A stretch of DNA of 64,000 bases from Chiridota heheva (lineage: Eukaryota > Echinodermata > Holothuroidea > Apodida > Chiridotidae). Numbering within the stretch: the stretch's first letter is position 1; each line of letters opens with the position of its first letter. Made by a program: the position numbers and the translations under genes. A model generated the notes under the pieces. That model had not been told where the DNA came from, ran no database searches, and saw only the letters and a list, made by a program, of their open reading frames with translations. Of this stretch, positions 11,130-23,100 are shown one piece after another. The stretch spans positions 765,001 through 829,000 of the forward strand of contig JAIGNY010002073.1 in NCBI GenBank assembly GCA_020152595.1. The letters run 5' to 3'.

Positions 11130-14100
11130 GTATGTACAATTTTTAAACATTATTCATAACTTTTCATGTGAACTGATGGGAAATACAGTACATAGAAAGT
11201 ACAGTAGGTTGTAAAATCATATTTACAAATTTGATTTCTTGTGAACATTTTTATGTATATGGGTATAGATCAATTTCTATATTGTCTAAATAAGTATAAC
11301 TGTATAATCTGAACAGATCAGTAAGTAAACTACAATTTCATGGAATTTTTAAACATAAATAGGAAATCATAATCTTTGTATCATTAGCTGATGCTTTAGG
11401 TGTTATAATTTCTTTTAACACCAAGAGAAATACAAAGAAACATGATTTACCTTTACCTGTCGTTTACCAATAGATAAAGCATTGTTATCATTGTTAGTGG
11501 AACTGTTATACGAATACTGTTTTGAAAAGATTATACATACATGTACGTTACATGCACATGTAATTAGCACACAATGATCTGAACATTTGTGGATGAGTAT
11601 TAAAAAAAGGCTAAAATTGACTGTAATAGGTAATGCATACTATTACATAATGCATCCATATAGGGTGTTTTCTAAGTTAAATACATTATAAGGAATGTCA
11701 GGCATAAAAATATGTTCCCTGAAGTCAAGTAAGCGTACAACATGATGTTATTAATGCCTAGCATATCATGGAAATGATTTAAATGATGCAATATCTTAAA
11801 TAAACAACATAAATGGTAATTAAACACAATGACAACCATACTTAATACCCTGAATTGTAAGACCAATTTTCATTTTGCAAAATTTCTGAAATTTTCATCA
11901 TGAGTTTCCAAAGTTTGCACCATGGAACTATATTTGATACCTACTGTGCAGTCTCTGCTTTCATGAGCTATCTAGATTTGAAAATCTGATCCACTCTATT
12001 TTAGTTTGTAAGTAAAGGGAATAGTTAGTTCTACAGGATATGCTGCAAAGACTAATGAGTTATTAACTACTGCAGTACGGTATAGAGAAAGATTTTGGAA
12101 TTTTTCATCTTTAATATGTACATGTATGGTAACATAGTGGTACATTAAAAAGTAGGACAATAAAACTAAACCAGATTTTGTAATTTTGACCAAAATGAAT
12201 AAAAGAATGTGCTTGTATTGGCTGAAAAGGATACTTAGGTCTCCATTGAATAATCAAGTACTTTGTTTGGACCCTACACTTTTCGTAAATTATGAAGTAA
12301 CCTTCAAAAATGCAATCTAGACTAGCATCCTTAAAGATTGTTCACTGTGGTTTGGTAAAACAGAACTGATAACTACTGAATGATGTTGAAGATTGCATTT
12401 ATTTCTTTTTCTTTTAAGGGTGTGAAATCGATGGAGATTATTTGATGCAAATTAATGAAGAAGATCTTAGTAAGTACAAAGATATTTATTTGAGTGAGAC
12501 AGTTCATTTAGAGAGTGAATGTGAAATGTTTTTGAATATGTCTATCTCAGTATATTGATGCATTTACTAGGACTTTTAACTTATATGTCCCCATTTTGGA
12601 ATAACATTTGGATTATTTCCTTTACTATTTTGCTCTCATTCATATAAGATCTACTTGCTTGACCAATTTAAAATCATTGCAAGGAATAATGAATGGGTCT
12701 TTAAAGGATTAGTTCAGTGGTCAAGCATGTTCATCTTATTTGAAAGAAACTTTAAAAGAAACAAAATGGCGAAGAACGCATTCCAAAATCTTATTCCGTT
12801 AAGGAAATATTTAAGTTTAAAGCTCTGTATTATCTGTGTAGAAATAAGTGGTGTAGTAAGTCTACTATGGAAAGTTGACGTCTTTATGCTCACATTCTTT
12901 ACAATTGTTAATCTATTTTAAAGAAAGTATATTTACATTTTTTACTATTTAAATTATTTTTTCTCGAATTTTATTCAGGTGGTACATGTATATTATAAAT
13001 ACCCTTACTAGATTCAGTTTTACTACTTTTTTGACAATATCCCATGGTTTTTAAACTACAAAATTGCAGGACAAAACATGATAGAATACATAAAGACTTT
13101 GACGAATCTGAGGCTATGACATCTCAACTAGTCTGATTTTAGTCGTTTCTAAACAAATAATACCAAACTTTAATCTTAGATACCTCCTTAATGGAATAAT
13201 GTTTTTGAATGCTTTCTTCACTCTTTTGTTTCCTTTGAAGTCCTCTTTCAAGGCTGTTCTTACTTCATTACTCAATCTTAAATGGGATAACCTCACCTGC
13301 CACCTCCTCCTCCGGAAACTCTTTTCTCCCACCCTCTGCAGGAAAAGTGTTCTTTTCTTCTGGATACCCAGCCATGTTGGCATCCCTGGCAATGACAGGG
13401 CTGATACAGCCACTAAGCTTGCCCTTAACCTCCTTTCTTCCCCTTTTCCCAAAACCCTCTCTGACATCAAACCGCTTATCGCTTCTCTTGTTCGTGACCG
13501 TTGGCAAACCTTATGGAACTTCCAAATTGATAACAAACTCCATGTTATCCAGCCCACAATCCCGATCAAATCCACCATCAATAACCTTTCTCGATCGACA
13601 ACGCTCATATTACCCGCCTTAGAATTGGTCACGCCCACCTCACTCACTCCCACCTCCTTATTGGTTCCCCCAACCCCTCTGTAACAATTCACTGCATCCT
13701 CACAATCCAACACGTTCTCCTTGCTTGCCCCCTGTACAACCTTCCCAAAGCTTCCCTCGCTCCCCACAACTCAATTGCTGAGTTCTTCCAGAAAAATCCT
13801 CCAGATAAAATAATCTCCTTCCTTCAGCATGCATCCCTCTACAACCATATTTAATTCTCCTCTTCCACCCCCTCTCTACTTTGTTTTTGTTTTACCCATG
13901 CACCTCCTCTCTCGATCACAGCTTTCTGGCTTTTGTTCTTGAATTTCTCTCATTCTCCCCCTGGTCTCTTTCCTTACTACCTCTAAAATGATCTGACCTC
14001 TCAGGCACAATTTGACCTTCGTTGTCGTGGTGCCGTTAAGACCTCATCAAACAAACAAACAAACTTTCATATACTGTAAGATAGACTTCTTGACCTTTAA

Positions 14101-17100
14101 ACTAATCCTTTAATTTGAGTCTCTAAAGTAATTTATCTTTCTCTTACACACAACATTATAATAAATCGCTCTGACAGCAGTATTCAAATTCAGTTCTGAT
14201 CTAGAAAATCCAGTGCTTTTTGTTGTTGTGCTTCTTGTACTGTAAGAAGTTTGTGGAAGCATTTGAACACGAGTTTATTTATGTACAGATCACATAAACT
14301 TGCCTATTTATTATAACTGCCAAGCACAAAATAAGACAACTTGTGAAAATTCTTACAAGTTTGCAAAAAAAATAAAAAATAATGATGATACTTTTTGTCA
14401 GAATTCTCCTTCTCACTGTGAACATGATCATTTCATATAAAAGTGTTGCTATTCTTTTCTTTTCACTACCAGTTACAATTTCTCATTTGGACACCTCCTA
14501 AATTAATATGACATGGGTACTAATCTCTGGATTCAATTAAATGTCATTTATTCCCCCTCCCCACTAAGCTCACCAATATATTTTTAACGAAAATTCTTCA
14601 GAAAATGTATACTTATTTTTGAACTACTTTATCCTCAGTTGACTTGGATGTTGATGAACCAGAGCTGAGGCTGAAGCTGCTCAATGCTGTGAAGGATCTG
14701 GGAGGTCATCTTCTCAAGATGACCAAAACACCACGAACGAAGAGGACCAACCTGAAACCTTTAAGGTGCGTTATCATTGTTTTGGAAAGGTTTTAATAGG
14801 GTGCAGTTGTGAAATGTTTTGGTTTAATTCCCTGAAAGAAGTTTGTGTTTTAAATTTGATGGAATAATCTTGATGGCTTTAATTAGAAAATTTGAATGTT
14901 TCATCCTATTGTGTTTTCCATTTATCTTGAAATGAAGCAAAATGATCCATATTCTAAATTCCGTCAAGGCTGTCAATTATATTGGACAAACCTATAGTAA
15001 TATATTGAATTATCATAATATTGAATATAAAAATACTAATTTACAAAAACTGCCCACAAACAGACTGTTTTTGCCTAGTAAATTGCATTTTTGTCGTAAA
15101 GCGTTTAGGCTTAATGCTTAACTGAAAAGCTATTTTCATTAATCAATGATAATGGTGTATTTATTTGTGTGACAAATTGTAAAATTGTAGCACAATATAA
15201 TAGCACAAATTGTAACATTGTAGCACAATATGATTTGTGTTAAAGAGACTCTAAGATGATAGTTGCAGGAAGCTCTCCAAGAATGACAACCTTGTCAAAA
15301 ATAGAAAATATGATCATTTATAGAAAGTAAGCCTATATCTTGCAATGGACTCATCAATTAATTTGATAAGTTTATGTTTTTATGCTAAGATTTCCTGTGT
15401 GCTTGCAGTTTGATTGTGTGTAATTAGTTTTGTGGGTGTTCTATTTTGTGAAGCCTTTGAAGGATTTTTAAAGCGCTTTCATGCACACCAATGTAAGTCT
15501 GTCAGTACTATAGTAGTTCTGTGTACCATTGCTTTTGCTTGTATATATTCTGATTAATGTGTAATTTTGAATGTGGAAAAATACAAATAAGTGAAATGAA
15601 ATTAGTCTTCAGCATCTTACTCATCTGCCCGTCTCCATTGTTCTGTGCATCAGCTTTTCTTTTATACCGTGACCTATTTCATGTTTTGTTATAACTTCAG
15701 GTGTGGGTGTTGCAAATTCATCCATGCATATCAGAATCATACTGTGTGGTGATATGCACTTGGAAACCTTTAAGTACATGTAGTGAAGGTCTTTAACTAC
15801 AGATTTCTGTTTCACCAAGAAGTACTGTAGTTGTTATTCTTTAATCAGAGAGAATGTGACATGAACTGTATTAACAAACACAAGTAATTAATTTCTTTAG
15901 CAGAAATATTTCAATTATAATAATGATAATACATTTATATAATGCAAAAATCTGCAAGCATTCTAATGTGCATCACAATAAGATAAAACTAAACAAAGGC
16001 AATACGAAAAAAGTATGTTTTTAACTTGGCCTTAAACAAACTTAGTATACTTAGTGTAAGAACTCTTATACTGAGTGTACAGTGTAAGAACAATACCAAA
16101 GTAAACATTGTAGTATATGTGTTCCCATAAACATATTGAGACTTTAGAAACGGCAATTAATACAAAATTTCGGAAAACACTTTTTGAAATTATGTGTTGT
16201 AAGTTGTGTTGTGGAATAGGTTGTGCATTCTGTGCAATGAAGTTCAGTATTTTTAATGCATGAATATTTAAAGAATATTTTGATGTTTTCATTGTGGTTT
16301 ACTACTTTGAATTAACTCAAAATATTTGTTATAAATCTGGAAATATTTATGTGCTTGTGTAACACTTAAAATGAATAAGTAAACCATTTAAAATCATAAC
16401 ACTTTGATCATTTGATCTGTTTACTCAAACACTCCAGCACACAGTGTAAGCTTGAACATATGAAACTTGTGTTTCCCATTGGTTATGTAAATATTCCAAA
16501 CTTCAGTCAAAGTACACTTTTAAAACACTTTTTTTATTAGGTGTGAAGGAGTTTGGAGAAACTGATATGGAAGGATAATTTAGGGGGGTTTCTTCTTCTT
16601 TCCTTTCCTTTTGTGTTTCATAAGCACCTGCCTGCTTATTTTTGTTTCTTTTGCATTGTTGCTATTACATGTTTGAGACATGCATCATAAAGTTCATTTC
16701 TTCAAGGAATAGCTAAAGAGTAGAGCTCTTTAGCCAAATCTCTTTTCACTGAACTTTGATTATATTTCATATTTTTGGAGATTAAGATATCAGTGCTCTT
16801 CAATATGTACCCTATGTATTGGTTAAAGTAAAAGTTTTAACTTTGATCTTTTAGGCTTAGCTTTCTCTCATTTCCATTTGTTTTTTTCTTCTGGTACATT
16901 TTTTGTGTACAATATTTTCCTCTTGGTTCCCTATCACATTTGCATAGCAGTATGACAGCAGAAAGGAAAAAAGCTGTCAATTCTATGCGGCTCCGAAAAA
17001 CTAATATCAATTTTTTTGTGGTATTGTTCACCAACAGCCTCATCCCTTGTTCAAGCTGGTTTATGCACTGTATGTGTACAATTAGTTGTCTTAGTTCAAT

Positions 17101-20100
17101 CAGTAGGAAGCTTTATCATGCAACAAGTGCACTCATATCCTCTCATGGTGTTTTTATTTTGCATTTCAATCTTAGAGTGAGGATCAGTTCTCACTGCCAG
17201 GGTTAAACGCCAATGATGACTCAAAATCAAACCCTGAGGATAGCTGGGAGAGTGATGATGATTCTGAAAGTGAATGGAGTTTTGGGTTGCCAGGTGATGA
17301 AAAGAAGAAAAATGAGCATGCTGGGAAGGTGGAGAAGAAAACAACTCAAGATCTAAGGGTTCGCCTCAAGGAACCTGAACAAATTGAAGGTTTGCTAATT
17401 ATGCAATTTATGAAGTTATTATAGTGATATGCTAATTATTCAATTAATGACATGTTTTTATTTAATATACTTGAATGATTAGTTCAGGAGTCAGGCATGT
17501 CCATCTTACATGAAAGAGGACATCAAAAGAAAGAATATGGTGAAAAAGCATTCAAAAATATTTTTTCATTAAGGAGATATTGAAGTTTGGTATCATTGGT
17601 GTAGAAATGACTGAAATCAGACTAGTTGAGATGTTACAGCTTTAGATTCCTCAGTCTTTATGTATTCTATTATATTTTATCCTGCGAATTTGTGGCTTAA
17701 AAACTGTTTGATATGTTAGGAAAGTAGTAAAACAGAGTTTATTAATGGTAATTATAATATACCACCTTAAGATAGTTTAAGAAAAATCATTCAAATTTTA
17801 AGAAAGCTAAATAAATTTTCCTAAAAATACATTAACAATTATAAAGAATGTGAGGATAAAGATGCCAACTTTTCATAGTAGACTTACAACACCAGTCATT
17901 TCTGCACAGATGAGACAGGCTTTAAACTTAAATATCTTTTGATGGAATAAGTTATTTTAATGTTTTTTCCTTATTTTGTTTCTTTTAAAGTCCTCTTTCA
18001 TATAAGATGAATTTGCTTGACCACTGAGCTAATCCTTTAACAACAGTGAAGATGAAAATTTGCATGCTGGTTGGAACCCTTTTGGTGCCTGATTAACTGA
18101 AGGAGAAAGTCATTCTTATTCTTGGTTTGAAATTCAGATTTTTTTTAATTTCACTGATTCACCTCGTATGAACTTTCTTCTTATTTATTCTAATGATTGA
18201 AGGTTGTAAGAGTTCTGATGAGATTCAGAATGAAAAGAAAAGAAACATTGTTCTTTCAACTCTTATCTCCCAGCAGAGGAAATTTTACGTCCTCCAACTG
18301 TTTTCAGAGAAGTTCCTTCCAGATTTGAAGAGAAGCGCATCGAAGACTGGGTTGAATGTGATATTATGCAATGGCTGAGTTCTGTTGGATTAGAGAAACT
18401 AGCAGAAAGATTTGACGGTATGTGTAAAAAAATAAAACACTGAAAGTCTTCCTAACTACTTCTCTGATTGTAGGTTATGCTCTTTATTAACTGGTCTTAC
18501 AATAATCCCAGCAGTTACCCTGCTGTGGTTTTGTCACACTGTTTTGATATGAAATTAAACCCAAAGGACTTGTTTGGATAAGATTAAAAGAAATTATAAC
18601 CAATTATCTCTGTGCTTATTCTGCCATGTTGAATAGCTAACCAACAATTCTTAGAAATGTTATCTATATTCATGATAGCTACGGGCATTTCACATTACTT
18701 CTTATGGGGTTCTAAATATTTCAAATAGGTTATCAAGCTGAGGTTTTAAGCCTTAGCAACTACACAGAGCATATATAGTGATTTATTGATTTATTTCCTT
18801 TCATCCTTAAACATTTAAAATACTCGGTGTAGTCAAGCAACTGTTGGAAGACTAATATTTGATACTCCATTTTTGTTTTGACAAGCTGCTCAGTATACCC
18901 TCGTTTGGCACATATGACCTGACTGTTAAGGTGCCATTAAACCCAAACAAACAAACAGAATACAACTCATACAGGAAAGTTGAAACTCTTGGATTTCTAA
19001 CATGATGAATAATTGCCCAAAAATGAAATAGACTTTAAATAAAACTTTTAAAAACATAAAAATATCAAATATGACAAAAATAAAAGCAATAAATTCTTCT
19101 TGCATTGTCATGGGTTGAGCTATAACATCATTGATGTTTAGTTTTTAATTGTTTTATGTCAAATTTATTTTGTTACTAAACTCTCCCTGTTAAAGCCAAG
19201 ACAGTAGTGATATTTAAAATTCACATACACATCCTGAGATAGTTCCAGTCGATATAAATTCAATCATTGTTCACATTTACCACGACAAATTTCAGAAGAT
19301 GTGGAAATATACAACTACACAGATAGTGAATACTTAGGGTCCTTATAAGTTGGATGGAGTTATTCAGTGTTGCATTATATTTTCATTTATTTCTAGTAAT
19401 AAAACTTTCAAGCAGAACACCTTTCTATCCTGAAATTTTGATTTTTTTTTTTTATATGTTGATACTGTGACTGTGTGAATAATTTTTGTTCTTGCAGGTA
19501 GTGGAATAACTGGCAAGCAATTGAAGAATATTGACATGTCTTTTTAGGTTACTAAACTCTCCCTATTGTTAAATAGGCCAAAAGACAAGATTGATGCTCT
19601 CCTATAAATTCAATCATTGTTTTACTGAGATGAACCCCTTCCTTCTGGGTCCTTAGATATTTTTGCATTTTATTTTCATTTATTTCTAGTAATAAAATTT
19701 ATAAATGATTTTTTTTTTTTATATTTGATGACCTTATTCCATGTCCTCATCAAACAAACAAACAAACAATTTTTTTAGGTAAGAACTGAGATGAAGAGAT
19801 ATTTTTGAATAATGTATAAATGAATTTGATGCCTTATTCCAAGAATTACATGAAGCATCAAGTTGGCTAATAATGTATGAAAATGTAACGCTTGAGCTTC
19901 ATAGATTTGCATTTGATTAAAAAATGGAGAAAGTCACGGGTGTTAAACTTTTTCTCTATTCAGAGAAACAATTTTTACTCTAATTAGATTTACATTGAAT
20001 ATGTTTGATATTTCTGGGAAATTAAAAAGTGTGAAGATTTCACAGAAAGATTGTAATTTTAGCTGAAAAGTGTAATAAGAAATTAGAATGATACAGAGAT

Positions 20101-23100
20101 AAATTTCCTTTACCTGAAATTAGAATTGGATTTTTGGAACCTTTCCTAAAAGTTTCATTGAAGCAGAAAAACATAAATTTTGTTAAATGTTTTATTGTAC
20201 TATCATAGTATTATAGATGATATCTTATTATTTCTAAATAAATATTGTATTGCCATTTTCTCCGACTCAAAGGCTGTTTTTACTTCATTACTTAATCTTA
20301 AATGGGATAACCTCACATACCACCTCCTCCTCCAGAAACTCTTTTTTCCCACCCTCTGCAGGAAAAGGGTTCTTTTTCTTCTTGATACCCAGCCATGTTG
20401 GCATCCCTGGCAATGACAGGGCTGATGCAGCCGCTAAGCTTGCCCTCAACCTCCTCCCTACCCCTTTTCCCAAAACCCTCTCTGACATCAAACCGCTTAG
20501 CTCTTCTCTTGTTCATGACTGCTGGCAAACCTCATGGAACTATCAAATTGATAACAAACTCCATGTCATCCAGCCCAGAATCCCGATCAAATCCACCATT
20601 AACAACCTCTCTCGTATCAACAACGTTCATATTACCCGTCTTAGAATTGGTCACACCCACCTCACTCACTCCCACCTCCTTATTGGTTCCTCCCAACCCC
20701 TCTGTAACAATTGCCACTGTTTTCTCACCATCCATCACGTTCTCCTTGCTAGCCCCCTGTACAACCTTCCCAGAGCTTCTCTCGCTCCCCACAACTCAAT
20801 TGCTGAGTTCTTCCAGAAAAATCTTCCAGATTAAATTATCTCCTTCCTTTATCATGCTTCCCTCTACAACCATATTTAATTCTCCTCTTCCACCCCCTCC
20901 TTACTTTGTTTTTGTTTCACCCATGCACCTCCTCTCTCGATCACAGCTTTCTGACTTTTGTTCTTGAATTTTCCCTCATTCTCCCCCTGTTTTCTTTCCT
21001 TCCTACCTCTAAAATGATCTGACCTCTCAGGCACAATTTGACCCTTGTTGTCATGGTGCCATTAAGACCTCATCAAACAAACAAACAAGCATAGCAAATG
21101 CTCTTTTTGAAAGTAAATTTTCTTTTTCATTTGTAGAAGTAACAATGCTTTCTTTGTTTATTGTTTATTTATTTGATTATGTCTGGTTATCAACTGTTGA
21201 GTAAGCATCATATTTTCAAACATTGATAATAATTTTGAGGCTTAAACAGGTTAATTTTGTTTTGAAATTATACCTGCCTTTGTTAGATACCTTCATATAA
21301 ATGAAGCATTATTGTTATCTTAAATTTTCAGATAAAATGGAGATAACAAAAGCTTCTGACAGAGAGGCTCTCCTCTCCAACTTGTACAAACTCACCCATC
21401 CTGGCATTGATGTAGTAGACGATGAAGTATTTAGTGAGTATATTTGAAAGAATATTGGTACAATAGGCCTATTCAATGTCTCATTAGATTGACATTAATG
21501 AACTTTTACACAAAACAGATTTTGAGGTAAAGTAGTTTCCCAGAAATATTAGGGGAACCTCAAAGCCAAATTCCTGCTTAAATGCTAGTGTAAGCAAATG
21601 CTACCAGTATTTCTTAGATTTTAGCTCTGGTCAGACTGCATTTGAGTAAAGCACAGGTCCCTTTCTGGGCGTGGTTCGACAAAGGCTACTATTAATCCTT
21701 TGTCGGACTGAAATGGAGTGATTTACAGGTCTCCTTTTGAGCGTGGTTCGATAAAGATTACTATTAAGCCCTGTTGGTCTGAAATGGAGCGACGTGCAAT
21801 TCTCCTGTCTGAGTGTGGTTCGATAAAGGTTATTATTAACCCTTGTCAGAGTGAAATGAAGCGATGTGCAATTCTCCTGTTTGAGCGTGGTCCAACAAAG
21901 CATAGCGTAGTCCAACAAAGTTAACCCTTGTTGGACTGAAATGGAGAGATGTGCAGTTCTCCTGTCTGAGTGTGGTTCGATAAAGGTTATTATTAACTCT
22001 TGTCAGAGTGAAATGAAGCGATGTGCAATTCTCCTGTCTGAGCGTGGTCCAAAAAAGCATAGCGTAGTCCAACAAACTTAACCCTTGTTGGACTGAAATG
22101 GAGAGATGTGCAGTTCTCCTGTCTGAACGTGGTCCAACAAAGGTTAGTAATAATCCTTGTCAGACTGAAATGGAGTGATGTGCAGATCTCCTGTCTGAGC
22201 GTGGTCCGACAAGGGTTAATAGTATACCAGGTCAGACAAATTAGGCGACGTGCAGGTCTTCTTTCTGTGCGTGGTTTGACAAAGGTTACTATTAACCCTT
22301 GTTGGACTGAAATAGAGCGATGCGCAGTTCTCCTGTCTGAGCCTGGTCCGACAAGGGTTGATAGTAACCCTTGTCAGACAAATGGAGCGACGTGCAGGTC
22401 TCCTTTCTGTGCGTGGTTTGACAAAGGTTACTATTAACCCTTGTTGTACTGAAATGGAGCGATGTGCAGTTCTCCTGTCTGAGCCTGGTCTGACAAGGGT
22501 TAATAGTAACCCTTGTCAGACAAATGGAGCGATGTGCAGATCTTCTGTCTGAGCGTGGTCTGACAAAGGTTGCGTTTACTCCTTGTTGGACTGAAATAGA
22601 ACGACGAGCAGTTCTTCTGTCTGAGCATGGTTCAACAAAGGTTACTATTAACCCTTGTCAGGAGTGAAATGTAGCTACGTGGAGGTCTCCTTTCTGGGTA
22701 TGGTCCAAGAAGGGTTAAATCCGCCCTTAACAAATGACTTCATGAAAGCCAAGAATACATCTAAAAAATGTTGTATACTGCACAAAGGAGAATGAAAATG
22801 TATTTGAAATGTCCATTTTAATGTGCATTGACTCCCTCTGAGGCACTTTAAAAAATTACTTGTTACCAAGTCTACGAAATTCCTATCTTTGTAAAAGTTT
22901 ATATTTTTCTTGATCTTACATGTCAATGTTTTAGTGTGTAGAAGGTATACAACAAACTTCCATTTGACTAAAAGAATATTGCTCTCGTATCAACTAAATT
23001 TGTTAGAACAATTTGTGTTTAACAAAATGTACATAAAGGTACATACTTTGTAGAATATCACACTTTGTGTAATGTGTTAGTATAAGCAGTAGGTGTTAAT

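Larger units (their letters stand above)
14766..17175 (+). other. Intron 3
   Basis: Begins GTGCGT. Contains a minus-strand LINE 3' end at about 15905-16040 and possible micro-exons at 15269 and 16542. Otherwise AT-rich with no gene seen. Confidence 0.6.

Noticed and set aside
13114-13767. 217-codon minus-strand frame
   Set aside because: Antisense of the RNase H LINE and palindromic-element arm; the plus-strand frames carry the real motifs.
21631-22552. Cys/Ser-rich short frames on both strands
   Set aside because: They follow the ~71-bp satellite and repeat with it; no independent support.
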